Assembly: GCF_031143425.1 (NCBI RefSeq)
Contig: NC_090446.1
Span: 1,020,043,066-1,020,107,065, forward strand
Origin: Pleurodeles waltl
Taxonomy: Eukaryota; Chordata; Amphibia; Caudata; Salamandridae
Reading direction: 5' to 3'
DNA: 64,000 bases
Part shown: one piece after another, positions 44,901-57,825 of the stretch
Layout of the letters: every line of letters starts with the position of its first letter
Position numbering within the stretch: the stretch's first letter is position 1
Notes under the pieces: model-generated
Databases searched by the model: none
Seen by the model: only the letters and a program-made list of their open reading frames with translations
What the model was told of the DNA's origin: nothing
Position numbers and translations under genes: made by a program

Positions 44901-47834
44901 CCCTCAGTATGAGGATGCCAAATATACACAAGATATATGTACACAATACCAAAAATATGCAGTAATAGCAAAAGGAAGTAATGCAAGCAGTGTTAAGTTA
45001 CAATTGATTGCAATATGAGCACATAGGTATAGGGGCAACACAAACCATATACTCCAAAAGTGGAATGCGAACCACGAATGGACTCCAAACCTATGTGAGA
45101 TTGTAGAGGGTCGCTGAGACTGTAGAAAACAGTGAGGGTTAGAAAAATAGCCCACCCCAAGACCCTGTAAGGTAGGTGTAAAGTGCACCTACCACCCCCA
45201 GAGAGCACAGAAGTCAGGATTCTGCAAGGAAAACCAACACCAGCAATGCAACAACAGTGGATTTCTGGACCTGAGTACCTGTAAGACAAGGGGACCAAGT
45301 CCAAGAGTCGCGACAGTGTCGAGACTGGGCAGGAGCCCAGGAAATGCCAGCTGAGGGTGCAAGGAAGCTGCCACTGGATAGAAGAAGCTTGGTGTTTTGC
45401 AAGAACGAAGAGGACTAGGAACTTCCCCTTTGGAGGATGCATGTCCCACATCATGAAGAAGCTTGCAGAGGTGTTCCCACACAGAAAGACCGCAAACAAG
45501 CCTTGCTAGCTGCAAGGGTCACAGTTAGGGTTTTTGGATGCTGCTGTGGCCCAGGAGGGACCAGGATGTCGCCACTTGGATGAGGAGACAGAGGGGGCGC
45601 CCAGCAAGTCAGGGAGCCCTCACAGAAGCAGGCAGCACCCGCAGAAGTACTAGAACAGTCACTTAGAAGAGGAGTGAACCGGAGTCCACCCAAAGTCAGA
45701 AAAGGGAGTCCCACGATGCCGGAGGACAACTCAGAAGGTTGTGCACTGCAGGTTAGAGTGTCGGGGACCCAGGCTTGGCTGTGCATGAAGGAAATCCTGG
45801 AAGAGTGCACAGGAGCCGGAGCAGCTGCAAATCACGCGGTACCCAGCAATGCAGTCTAGCGTGGGAAGGCAAGGACTTACCTCCACCAAACCAGGACTGA
45901 AGAGTCACTGGACTGTGGGAGTCACTTGGACAGAGTTGCTGAGTTCCAGGGACCACGCTCGTCATGCTGAGAGGGGACCCAGAGGACCGGTGATGCAGTC
46001 TTTTTTTGCCTGCTGTTGCAGGGGGAAGATTCCGTCGACCCACGGGAGATTTCTTCAGAGCTCCTGGTGCAAGAAGGAGGCAGGCTACCCCCAGAGCGTG
46101 TACCACCAGGAAACAGGCGAGAAAGCCGGCAGGATGAAGCGATACAAGGTTGCAATAGTCGTCTTTGCTACTTTGCTGCGGTTTTGCAGGCATCCTGAGC
46201 AGTCAGCGGTCGATCCTTTGGCAGAAGGTGAAGAGAGACATGCAGAGGAACTCTGGTGAGCTCTTGCATTCGGTATCTGAAGAATTCCCCAAAGCAAAGA
46301 CCCTAAATAGCCAGAAAAGGAGGTTTGGCTACCTAGGAAGGAGGATAGGCTAGTAAGAAAGGTAAGAGCCTATCAGAAGAAGTCTCTGACGTCACCTGAT
46401 GGCACTGGCCACTCAGAGCAGTCCAGTGTGCCAGCAACACCTCTGTTTCCAAGATTGCAGAGGTCTGGGGCACACTGGAGGAGCTCTGGGCACCTCCCCT
46501 GGGAGGTGCAGGTCAGGGGAGTGGTCACTCCCCTTTCCTTTGTCCAGTTTCTCGCCAGAGCAGGGCTGGGGGATCCCTAAACCGGTGTAGACTCATCAAA
46601 GCATTTCCAGAGGCTGGGGGAGGCTACTCCTCCCCAGCCTTCACACCTATTTCCAAAGGCAGAGGGTGTTACACCCTCTCTCAGAGGAAATCCTTTGTTC
46701 TGCCTTCCTGGGCCAGGGCTGCCTGGACCCCAGGAGGGCAGAAACCTGTCTGAGGGGTTGGCAGCAGCAGCAGCTGCAGTGGAGACCCCGGAAAGGCAGT
46801 TTGGCAGTACCCGGGTTCTGTGCTAGAGACCCGGGGGATCATGGAATTGTCTCCCCAATCATTGGGGTGACAATTGCATGATCTTAGACATGTTACATGG
46901 CCATGTTCGGAGTTACCATTGTGACGCTGTACATAGGTAGTGACCTATGTACAGTGCACGCGTGAAATGGTGTCCCCGCACTCACAAAGTCCGGGGAATT
47001 TGCCCTGAACGATGTGGGGCCACCTTGGCTAGTGCCAGGGTGCCCACACACTAAGTAATTTTGCACCCAACCTTCACCAGGTGAAGGTTAGACATATAGG
47101 TGACTTATAAGTCACTTAAGTGCAGTGGTAAATGGATGTGAAATAATGTGGACGTTATTTCACTCAGGCTGCACTGGCAGGCCTGTGTAATAATCGTCAG
47201 AGCTCCCTATGGGTGGCAAAAGAAATGCTGCAGCCCATAGGGATCTCCTGGAACCCCAGTACCTCAGTACCATATACAAGGGAATTATAAGGGTGTTCCA
47301 GTATGCCAATGTGAATTGGTGAAATTGGTCACTAGCCTGTTAGTGACAATTTGGAAAGCAGAGAGAGCATAACCACTGAGGTTCTAGTCAGCAGAGCCTC
47401 AGTGAGACAGTTAGGCATCACACAGGGGACACATACATATAGGCCACAAACTTATGAGCACTGGGGTCCTGGCTAGCAGGGTCCCAGTGACACATAACAA
47501 ACATACTGAAAACATAGGGTTTTCACTATGAGCACTGGTCCCTGGCTAGCAGGATCCCAGTGAGACAGTGAAAACACCCTGACACATACTCACAAACAGG
47601 ACAAAAGTGGGGGTAACAAGGCTAGAAAGAGGCTACTTTGTCACATAAGGTACCTTAATTTTTGGTAACACTGAGTATTGTCTTTTATTGTGTATAAGTA
47701 CTGTGTGACTATAGTGGTATTTCAAGAGCTTTGCATGTCTCCTAGTTCAGCCTTGGCTGCTCTGCTACAGCTACCCCTAGACAGCCTAAGCAGCTAGACA
47801 CTGCCTACATTGCACTAAGGTGGATCACTGGACC
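41935..47834 (+). mobile_element. 3' LTR of gypsy copy 2, interrupted
   Basis: It starts TGTGGGAAAGTACCATC at 41935 and follows the 5' LTR (32327). It is interrupted at 44619 by a solo LTR of the same family in opposite orientation, resumes at 47646, and stops at 47834 (GGATCACTGGACC) where LTR family 3 begins. The remaining LTR end is not in the window. Confidence 0.85.
44620..47645 (-). mobile_element. Solo LTR nested in the 3' LTR of gypsy copy 2 (3.0 kb)
   Basis: On the plus strand it runs from TGTAGGAGGCTGGCCTGG to GGCTACTTTGTCACA, flanked by TAAGG (44615-44619 and 47646-47650). It is most similar to the LTRs at 2960 and 62060. Near its sense 5' end (47440-47570) a block with GGCTAGCAGG and TCCCAGTGA is duplicated. 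The TAAATA box is near 46303. Confidence 0.92.
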
Positions 47835-48434
47835 TGAGTAGGAAGTTGGCTCTGTATATACTACCTCAAAATAAGAGATAGGGGGTCATTACAACATCGG
47901 CGGTAAAAGCCGCTTACCGCCGTGCAGAAGACCACCAATACACCGCCGTGGCCGCGGAATTCCGCCACAGCTATTATGACACACATCACGGAATCCGACG
48001 AAATTGAGACACCCACACAAGTCCGCCACACCAAAGGTCAGTGATAAACTGGCGAAAACAAATCCTCCACCGTCACGCCAACAGAAACACGCCCATGCTA
48101 TTACAACCCACGAATCCACGCGCTCAAAATACACACACATCTCCAAAACACCGCCACATTGGACAATTCAAAATACACACACCTGATACACATACAAACA
48201 TCACTCCCACACACCCAACACAATATAAAACACACACCCGCATCACCCACAAATCCCTACGACCACAATTACTGAGAGAAGGCCAGAGAGAGACACCACC
48301 ATCAACAATACTAGCATCCACAGGCACACAACACCATCACCCACACAACATCCACGCACAAAACTCCCCACACCACTACACATCACCACACTCATCACCA
48401 CATACACCACCCCACACATCACCTACACCAACCA

Positions 48435-50064
48435 ATGGCACGCCAAAGACACCCCAGGTTTTCGGAAGAGGAGCTCAGGGTCATGATGGAGGAAATCGTA
48501 CGGGTAGAGCCACAGCTATTTGGATCACAGGTGCATCACACCTCTATAGCTAGGAAGATGGAGCTATGGCGAAGAATCGTGGACAGGGTCAACGCAGTGG
48601 GACAGCACCCAAGAAATCGGGAGGACATCAGAAAGAGGTGGAACGACCTACGGGGGAAGGTGCGTTCCGTGGTCTCAAGACACCACCTGGCGGTTCAGAG
48701 GACTGGCGGCGGACCCCCACCTCCTCCCCCACAACTAACAACATGGGAGGAGCAGGTCTTGATCATTATGCATCCTGAGGGCCTCGGAGGAGTCGGTGGA
48801 GGAATGGACACTGGTAAGTCAAATCTTAACTATCATATCCCCCACCCTACCTGCATGCTATCAGACACCCCCACCCTCACCCCCTCCCCTATCACTCCAA
48901 CTCCTGACTAATGTACTAATAACACAAACCACACATCCCAACACCAAGCCCTGCATGACACAACAAAGCATGGAAACCCATCACTAAAGCATGCCCACTG
49001 CACATACCCATAACAACCCCTAACCATCATCACACAAGCCCCCACACAGGAATGCTAGCACTGGGGTACACGCTCACCCACCCATTGCACACCATGACAC
49101 ACACACATGCAATAATCATGCTTTTATACCCCTGCAGGACTACTACCTAACGTTACCAGACAGGAGGGTCCAGACATCTCTACCCCACCCACAGAAGAGG
49201 CCCACATTAATGATAGCAGCTCTGGCCAACTGGATCCAGATGACCAGCCCGGACCATCGTGGGCCTCGGGACAGTTTGTTCCCCTCGCACAGGCACAGCC
49301 CAACACTGACCTTCCACCCTCTGGAAACACCAGTACAGCACCCACCCAGCGGGCCCATACCTCCGTCCCCAGGACACGTCAATCAGCTGTGTGTCCACCA
49401 CTACAGGGAACCCAGGATAACCCACCACCCCAACAACAACAGGGACCTGGGTGCAGTGGCAGTGGGCACACGGTCCAGGGGACGGAGGCACAGGAGCACA
49501 GGGGAACTGGGAGGGCTGCTGTGCGACAGGGGGCGGACAGACCAAGGGAACCCACTCTCCACGAGGCCCTCTCCTCCATCATGGGAGCATACCACCACTC
49601 CCAGGAGACGATGGCTACGGTCCTGGCCAAGTTTCAGGAGATCCCAGCGCATGCAGGAGGAACAGTATTTGGGGTTCAGGGAGGAACTCAGAACCATCAT
49701 CACCGCCCTGGGCACCATCGTAGGGGTGCTGAAGGACATACAGAACACCATGAGGGACACCGTAGCACTACAAGGGCCCCCTGACACTAGCATGGACGAT
49801 GAAATGCCCACCACCTCCGCTGGCGCTAGTGGACAGGACGCCCCGCCACAGGACCACCACACCAGCACCCCACCACCTGCAGACGGAGAACCACCCCGCA
49901 AGTGGTCCCTGGGATCCAGGAACCGGACAGAGCACGATGGCAAGGCCCCCACCAAAAAATTAGACCACCCTGATTGTCATCCCACGGTCCCACTTTGTAA
50001 CCCAGTCCATATTGGAACTGCCCCAGCTCCACTTCCAATGTCCATATGGGCAGTGTACCTGTGA
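48435..50064 (+). pseudogene. Myb/SANT-like gene 1, element B
   Basis: The DNA-binding partner of the Harbinger nuclease. Exon 1 (48435-48813) starts MARQRHPRFSEEELRVMMEE and carries a trihelix Myb/SANT-like domain (about residues 8-90), with the Trp in LWRRIVDRVN and RKRWNDLRGKV, then a TGGGPPPPPP linker. The donor is at 48814 (GTAAGT) and the acceptor CAG ends at 49137. Exon 2 continues in phase (LLPNVTRQEG ... ) through a Pro/Gln-rich region, then a helix near SSIMGAYHHSQETMATVLAK. One extra C at about 49643 shifts the frame; the C-terminal helical part (RMQEEQYLGFREELRTIITA) follows in the next frame and ends at 50064. AATAAA is at 50149. Confidence 0.82.
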
Positions 50065-50148
50065 GACTAATAGACTGGACTCTGCCATGGACATTCCTCC
50101 ACCATCACCCATCACCATTTTACCACCCCCTCCAATAATTAGCACTTC

Positions 50149-50154
50149 AATAAA
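50149..50154 (+). terminator. Poly(A) signal of Myb-like gene 1 (element B)
   Basis: AATAAA, 85 nt after the stop of Myb-like gene 1 and upstream of the convergent nuclease gene. Element C keeps an equivalent signal at 24200-24205. Confidence 0.6.
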
Positions 50155-53100
50155 CACCCTTGCAGCACAAAACAATCTGGAGTCAGTCTGTGATTTTGAA
50201 AAAGTGTATTAGCTATGACAATGACAAAATCCGTTCTCAATAGTAATGTCAACATACCTATGTCACACATCACAAGTCCATGAAGGATGCAAGCAGATGA
50301 CACACGTTGGTAACCACACCTGTGAAACCGTAATGGAAATGTACAACTCAATTACCAAATACTGCTTGAAATTGACAGACAGGTAGAAGTGTGAAAGTAA
50401 ATGTATTAGTAAAGAAAGTGTTCTCACCTGTGTGTCACTGGAAATATTGCTGTATGACAATGTCTTCTTCCTCTGCTTCCTCTTCATCACTGTCCACAGG
50501 CTCCACAGCTGCCACAACACCGTCAACTGGACCATCCTCCTGCAGAAAAGGCACCTGGCGTCGCAAAGCAAGATTGTGAAGCATAGAGCAGGCGATGATG
50601 ATCTGGCACACCTTCCTTGGTGAGTAGAATAGGGAACCACCTGTCATATGGAGGCACCTGAACCTGGCCTTCAGGAGGCCAAAGGTGCGTTCGATCACCC
50701 TCCTAGTCCGCCCATGGGCCTCATTGTAGCGTTCCTCTGCCCTGGGATTCCTCACTGGGGTCAATAGCCATGACAGGTTGGGGTAACCGGAGTCCCCTAA
50801 TAGCCACACCCGACCCATCACATAAGGGATGCTGCTATTCCGCAGGATGTAGATGTCATGCACTGAGCAAGGGAACATAGCATTTACCTGCGAGATGTAC
50901 TGGTCTGCCAAACATACCATCTGTACATTCATCGAATGATAACTCTTCCGGTTCATGTACACCTGTTCACTCCTGTGGGGGGGGACCAGAGCTACATGGG
51001 TCCCATCAATGGCAACTATGATGTTAGGGATATGTCCCAGGGCATAGAAGTCACCTTTAACTGTAGCCAAATCCTCCACCTGAGGGAAAACGATGTAGCT
51101 CCTCATGTGTTTCAGCAGGGCAGACAACACTCTGGACAACACGTTGGAAAACATAGGCTGGGACATCCCTGATGCCATGGCCACTGTTGTTTGAAATGAC
51201 CCACTTGCTAGGAAATGGAGCACTGATAGCACCTGCACTTGAGGGGCGATTCCTGTGGGATGGTGGATTGCTGACATCAGGTCAGGCTCCAACTGGGCAC
51301 ACAGTTCCTGGATTGTGGCATGGTCAAACCTGTAGGTGATGATTAAATGTCACCCCTCCATTGTCAACAGGTCCACCAGCGGTCGGTACACCGGAGGATT
51401 CCGCCATCTCCTCACATGTCCCAGCTGACGGTGCCTAGGAAGGACAACAGCGACCACAGAGTCAAGCAATTCAGAGGTATGTACCCACATCTACACAGAA
51501 CACGAAACAAACTCCAAAAAGTTGTCTTTATGTGTGTTGAGTCCAGGGCTAGGTATGTGTGACGCAGTTGAAAATTAAGCCATGTGGGCCCCTGAAATGA
51601 CGGCTGCCTGACCTCTAAAGTGGGACAATGGGACGTGAGGTAACTGCACTGGCGTTGTACACCGTCGCGGTAGGCGGTCGTAGACCGCTGCGCAATGCTG
51701 CATTGGTTAACATTGGACCCTATGGGTCCCAGGAGCCAATGACGCAGTGCGCCGGCGGTGATGATACGCACCGCCGCCGACTTCACCGCCGCGGACGTGA
51801 CTGCCATTTTCTATCTGTTCAATCACTCGATACCTGATCTTCGACAGGAGAGGACCTACACTGCAAGTGCTGCTGTGACCTCGGTCTGGAAAAGACAATG
51901 GCTCGTGCGTCTGGGGAAAGGGCCCCTGCCTTCACTGCACAAGAGTTGGAGAAGCTCGTGGACGGGGTCCTCCCCCAGTACATGCTACTCTACGGTCCTC
52001 CAGACCAACAGGTGAGTACATAGGGTGCAAGTTGTATGGGCTCTGCCTGTGTGGAGAGGGCTGGATGTAAGAAGGGAGGGGGCTGAGTTCTGCGAGCATG
52101 AAGGAGTGTGAATGCATGTGCCACATGGCAAGGGCAGGGATGTGGGCCACTCACTTCGACGGTGCAGTTGTTAATGACTTCTCTTCTTCCCCTGTACATG
52201 TCATGTAGGTCAGCGCCCACCAGAAGAAGGATATTTGGCGTGCCATCGCCAAGGACGTCGGGACCCTGGGGGTCCACCAGAGACAGAGAACCCACTGCCG
52301 TAAAAGATGTGAGGACATTCGCAGCTGGACCAAGAAGACGGCGGAGGCTCAGGTGGGGATGGCCTCCCAACGTGGGAGGGGTGCCCATCGCACCATGACC
52401 CCCCTGATGTTCCGGATCCTGGCGGTGGCCTACCCGGAGTTGGAGGGGCGCATGAGGGCATCACAGCAGACACAAGGGGGTGAGTACACTCTCATTCTGC
52501 GGACTTTGCGCGCAGTGAAGGTGTCTGGGTGGGGGAGGAGGGCTGTGGGTTCCCCTAGGTCAGGGAAAGTTCCGTAGGCTAGGCCCCTCCGTAATGCAGG
52601 ACATGTGCCACTCCACCCCACCTCTGTAGAGTGCCAAGTACACGTATACATGCCCCTGTGTCATCTATGTGTGCAGATGTCCACCATAGCCATGTAGGCC
52701 ATATCCCAGGAACTGCATCTGTACAGCCCAAGAGCGCGGCGTAGTGCAGGGCGCTGCTGTGTCTGTATTGTCCGCCAACGGTAGCGGTAAGCCATGCACT
52801 CATCCTGTCTTTTTTCTGTTTCCCAACCCCTTTTTGTGCTCTCCCCGTTCTTTTGTGCATCAGCATCATGAGGTACAGTGGCACCGGAGCACCAGGGGGC
52901 TGCATCCCACATGGTAATGGAGGGCCACACCACGGACTCCGAATACACCAGTGGGACGGAGGGCGAGGGGAGCTTCACGGCGGTCACCGGATCAGCAACC
53001 AGCGACACGGACTCATCCTCTGATGGGAGCTCCCTTGTGGTGGCTGCACCATCTGTGCCCCCCACTTCTACAGGTACAGCCGCCACCCCCCTACCAGCAC

Positions 53101-54766
53101 CGCCCTCCCAGCATCCCCTCAGCCTTCGCCCCGTGTCCGCTCACCCAGGAGGGTGAGCATCACCTTCGCCCCAGGCACCTCAGCCCCTGCCCCTGTCACC
53201 CCTGCTGCCCTCAGTGAGGAGGCCATTGACCTCCTCAGGTCACTCACTGTTGGGCAGTCTACCATTGTGAATGCCATCCAGGGTATAGAAAGGGAGTTGC
53301 AACACGCTAATGCATTCCTGGAGGGCATTCATTCTGGTCAGGCTGCCCATCATCGAACCCTGCAAACTCTGGCCTCAGCACTGATGGCAGCCATTGTCCC
53401 TGTGTCTAGCCTCCCCCCTCCAACTTCCTCCACCCAGACCTAATCCCCTGTAACTTAGCCTATCCAAAGCACACTGTAGGAAAGTACCATCTTGCCTGGC
53501 ATGTTACCCCCATTTTTCACTGTATATATGTTGTTTTAGTTGTATGTGTCACTGGGACCCTGGTAACCCAGGGCCCCAGTGCTCATAAGTGTGCCTGAAT
53601 GTGTTACCTGTGTAGTGACTAACTGTCTCACTGAGGCTCTGCTAATCAGAACCTCAGTGGTTATGCTCTCTCATTTCTTTCCAAATTGTCACTGACAGGC
53701 TAGTGACCATTTTTACCAATTTACATTGGCTTACTGGAAAACCCTTTTAATTCCCTAGTATATGGTACTGAGGTACCCAGGGTATTGGGGTTCCAGGAGA
53801 TCCCTATGGGCTGCAGCATTTCTTTTGCCACCCATAGGGAGCTCTGACAATTCTTACACAGGCCTGCCACTGCAGCCTGAGTGAAACAACGTCCACGTTA
53901 TTTCACAGCCATTTTACACTGCACTTAAGTAACTTATAAGTCACCTATATGTCTAACCTTTACCTGGTAAAGGTTAGGTGCAAAGTTACTTAGTTTGAGG
54001 GCACCCTGGCACTAGCCAAGGTGCCCCCACATTGTTCAGAGCCAATTCCCTGAACTTTGTGAGTGCGGGGACACCATTACACGCGTGCACTACACATAGG
54101 TCACTACCTATATGTAGCTTCACAATGGTAACTCCGAATATGGCCATGTAACATGTCTATGATCATGGAATTGCCCCCTCTATGCCATCCTGGCATAGTT
54201 GGCACAATCCCATGATCCCAGTGGTCTGTAGCACAGACCCTGGTACTGCCAAACTGCCCTTCCTGGGGTTTCACTGCAGCTGCTGCCAACCCCTCAGACA
54301 GGCATCTGCCCTCCTGGGGTCCAGCCAGGCCTGGCCCAGGATGGCAGAACAAGAACTTCCTCTGAGAGAGGGTGTTACACCCTCTCCCTTTGGAAAATGG
54401 TGTGAAGGCAGGGGAGGAGTAGCCTCCCCCAGCCTCTGGAAATGCTTTCTTGGGCACAGATGTGCCCAATTCTGCATAAGCCAGTCTACACCGGTTCAGG
54501 GACCCCTTAGCCCCTGCTCTGGCGCGAAACTGGACAAAGGAAAGGGGAGTGACCACTACCCTGAGCTGCACCTCCCCTGGGAGGTGTCCAGAGCTCCTCC
54601 AGTGTGCTCCAGACCTCTGCCATCTTGGAAACAGAGGTGCTGCTGGCACACTGGACTGCTCTGAGTGGCCAGTGCCACCAGGTGACGTCAGAGACTCCTG
54701 CTGATAGGCTCCTTCAGGTGTTAGTAGCCTATCCTCTCTCCTATGTAGCCAAACCCCTTTTCTGGG

Positions 54767-54772
54767 TATTTA
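54767..54772 (+). promoter_or_regulatory. Candidate LTR core promoter box
   Basis: TATTTA in the context CTGGGTATTTAGGGTCTCT. The same box (as TAAATA on the plus strand) is kept in the minus-oriented LTRs at about 4628, 15207, 46303 and 63702. Conservation in five LTRs supports a TATA-type role; the position is inferred, not shown. Confidence 0.4.
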
Positions 54773-56211
54773 GGGTCTCTGTCTCTGGGGAAACTTTAGA
54801 TAACGAATGCAAGAGCTCATCCGAGTTCCTCTGCATCTCTCTCTTCACCTTCTGCCAAGGAATCGACTGCTGACCGCGCTGGAAGCCTGCACACCTGCAA
54901 CATAGTAGCAAAGACGACTACTGCAACTCTGTAACGCTGATCCTGCCGCCTTCTCGACTGTTTTCCTGCTTGTGCATGCTGTGGGGGTAGTCTGCCTCCT
55001 CTCTGCACCAGAAGCTCAGAAGAAATCTCCTGTGGGTCGACGGAATCTTCCCCCTGCAACCGCAGGCACCAAAAAGCTGCATTACCGGTCCCTTGGGTCT
55101 CCTCTCAGCCCGACGAGCGAGGTCCCTCGAATCCAGCGACTCTGTCCAAGTGACCCCCGCAGTCCAGTGACTCTTCAGTCCAAGTTTGGTGGAGGTAAGT
55201 CCTTGCCTCACCTCGCTGGGCTGCATTGCTGGGAACCGCGACTTTTGCAGCTACTCCGGCCCCTGTGCACTTCCGGCGGAAATCCTTTGTGCACAGCCAA
55301 GCCTGTGTCCACGGCACTCTAACCTGCATTGCACGACTTTCTAAGTTGGTCTCCGGCGACTCCTTTGTGCGACTTCGGGTGAGCACCGTTTCACGCATCC
55401 TCGTAGTGCCTGTTTCTGGCACTTTTCCGGATGCTACCTGCTGCTGAGAGGACTCCTTGTCTTGCTCGACGTCCCCTCTCTCTCCTGGTCCAATTTGCGA
55501 CCTCCTGGTCCCTCCAGGGCCACAGCAGCATCCAAAAACGCTAACCGCACTATTTGCAGCTAGCAAGGCTTGTTGGCGTTCTTTCGGCGGGAAAACACTT
55601 CTGCACGACTCTCCACGGCAAGAGGGATCCGTCCACCAAAGGGGAAGTCTCTAGCCCTTTTCGTTCCTGCAGAAACCTTAGCTTCTTCTGTCCAGTAGAA
55701 GCTTCTTTGCACCCGCAGCTGGCCTTTCCTGGGCATTTGCCCATCTCCGACTTGCTTGTGACTTTTGGACTTGGTCCCCTTGTTCCACAGGTACCCTAGA
55801 TTGGAAATCCACAGTTTTTGCATTGTTGGTTTGTGTCTTTCCTGCATTATTCCTCTAACACAACTTCTTTGTCCTTAGGGGAACTTTAGTGCACTTTGCA
55901 CTCACTTTTCAGGGTCTTGGGGAGGGTTATTTTTTTAACTCTCACTATTTTCTAATAGTCCCAGCGACCCTCTATAAGGTCACATAGGTTTGGGGTCCAT
56001 TCGTGGTTCGCATTCCACTTTTGGAGTATATGGTTTGTGTTGCCCCTATCCCTATGTTTCCCCATTGCATCCTATTGTAACTATACATTGTTTGCACTGT
56101 TTTCTAAGACTATACTGCATATTTTTTGCTATTGTGTATATATATCTTGTGTATATTTCCTATCCTCTCACTGAGGGTACACTCTAAGATACTTTGGCAT
56201 ATTGTCATAAA

Positions 56212-56217
56212 AATAAA
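56212..56217 (+). terminator. LTR poly(A) signal
   Basis: AATAAA followed by GTACCTTTATTTTTAG. The block AAAGTACCTTTATTTT is conserved in all family members, about 240 nt from the LTR 3' end. Confidence 0.6.
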
Positions 56218-57523
56218 GTACCTTTATTTTTAGTATAACTGTGTATTGTGTTTTCTTATGATATTGTGCATATGACACTAAGTGGTACTGTAGTAGCTTC
56301 ACACGTCTCCTAGTTCAGCCTAAGCTGCTCTGCTAAGCTACCATTATCTATCAGCCTAAGCTGCTAGACACCCTATACACTAATAAGGGATAACTGGGCC
56401 TGGTGCAAGGTGCAAGTACCCCTTGGTACTCACTACAAGCCAGTCCAGCCTCCTACACACACCTACAGACCAGCCTGCACACACCTCAACACACAAGGGC
56501 AGCTCAGGCAAACAAAGGCACCACACATCCCACAGGCACTCACACAAGCATCACCCACATACAGACACAGCAACATCCACTGCCTTCACTGTGTCCCACT
56601 CCTCGTCGTCTCCCTCCTCCCTCCCAGTGTCATCTACACTCTCACCTGCATGCACTACCACTACAGCCACTAGGACTCGCACCAGAACACCCAGCACCAC
56701 ACCACGCTCAACTGCACTCACCACCCCCACTACCATTTACACGTCCCCTGTGTCCTCTCCCAGTGTGTCTGTGACGCCCCCTCCCAAAGTACCCAAACGC
56801 GGGCACACACACACCCAACATCCATCCATCCACCTCACGACAGCCTCCAGAACATGCACCTGCACCCAAATCATCAAAAGTTACACCTCCTACAACCACC
56901 TCCTCTTCCTCCACTCCAAGACCCCCTCCAGCTACCAGTGTTCGTCAGAAACGTTTCCTGAGCAACGTTGACCTCTTTCCCACCACCCCCCCTCCAATTC
57001 ATAGGTCCCGTAGTAGCACCTCAGCCAAAAAATGTCCGGTACCAGTGGTGCCTGTTAGAGGTATGTGGAGTGCACCGGGCACCAGGGCAGCCAGTGTGAC
57101 TGTGAGCCAAAGCACAGCCAGTCCCCCCCCTGTAAAGCACCAGAAGTTGGACAGTGCCCGACGGGAGAGGGTGAAGACTCCTGCAGGCAAAGCCGCTCAC
57201 AAGGGTCCCGGGGGGAGTGTCGAGTCAGCTGTGTCTCCTTCCAAGGTGGGGAAGGGGCAGAATAAAGCACCAAAGTCTGGGAAGAGCAGCACGGCAGAGA
57301 AGGCCGCCATCATCCCCGCTGCCCAGGACGCCACCGCCAGCCCCATCGTCACTGGTCAGGTGACCACCGCCAGAGTCAGTGCCCAGGAGGGCAGCACAAT
57401 CGTCACTGGTCAGGAGACCACCGCCAGAGTCAGTGCCCAGGAGGGCCCCGGCAGCCACAGCCCCGCTGGGCAATGAGGGACCGCCATGACACACACCGCT
57501 GCCCAGGTCTGAGACAGCAAAGT

Positions 57524-57770
57524 CAAGCACCGCTGAACAGGGCAAAGACCGCCATGGCAAGCACCGCTGAACAGGGCAAGCACCGCTGAACAGGTCAGAG
57601 ACAGCAAAGTCAAGCACCGCTGAACAGGGCAAAGACCGCCATGGCAAGCACCGCTGAACAGGGCAAGCACCGCTGAACAGGTCAGAGACAGCAAAGTCAA
57701 GCACCGCTGAACAGGGCAAAGACCGCCATGGGAAGCACCGCTGAACAGGGCGACCACCACCAACACAAGC
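57524..57770. repeat. 87-bp higher-order repeat (3 x 29 bp)
   Basis: CAAGCACCGCTGAACAGGGC starts at 57524, 57611 and 57698, an exact 87-bp period built from three 29-bp subunits. It is the same satellite as 1-870 in element A. 87 is a multiple of three, so frames through it stay open on the minus strand. Confidence 0.92.
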
Positions 57771-57825
57771 ATCGCTAGCCCATGTGCGGCAGGGGCAGTG
57801 ACGGAACTGGGACCGTCACAGGGAG

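Larger units (their letters stand above)
53475..56457 (+). mobile_element. Solo LTR inside Harbinger B (2983 bp)
   Basis: It runs from TGTAGGAAAGTACCATC to CCAGCCTCCTACA, flanked by CACAC (53470-53474 and 56458-56462). It is the best copy for reading the LTR in sense: a TATTTA box at 54767-54772, then about 1.4 kb to AATAAA at 56212. The interrupted sequence is exon 3 of Myb-like gene 2 (compare CCAAGCACACATACAGAC at 28596 in element C). Confidence 0.95.
51898..57476 (+). pseudogene. Myb/SANT-like gene 2, element B
   Basis: A second Myb-type gene. Exon 1 is 51898-52011 (38 codons, PAFTAQELEKLVDGVLP, phase 0). Exon 2 is 52209-52479 (VSAHQKKDIWRAIAKDVG ... THCRKRCEDIRSWTKK, then TMTPLMFRILAVAYPELEG). 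Exons 1 and 2 together form the Myb/SANT-like domain. Exon 3 starts at 52864 or 52879; the first choice meets a TGA at 52869. It is Ser/Thr-rich with a conserved helix (EEAIDLLRSLTVGQSTIVNA) after a frame shift near 53150. A solo LTR interrupts it at 53475. Beyond the LTR a Thr/Pro/His-rich tail and a Lys-rich tail with the repeat TTARVSAQEG end at the TGA at 57474-57476, just before the satellites. Confidence 0.75.
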
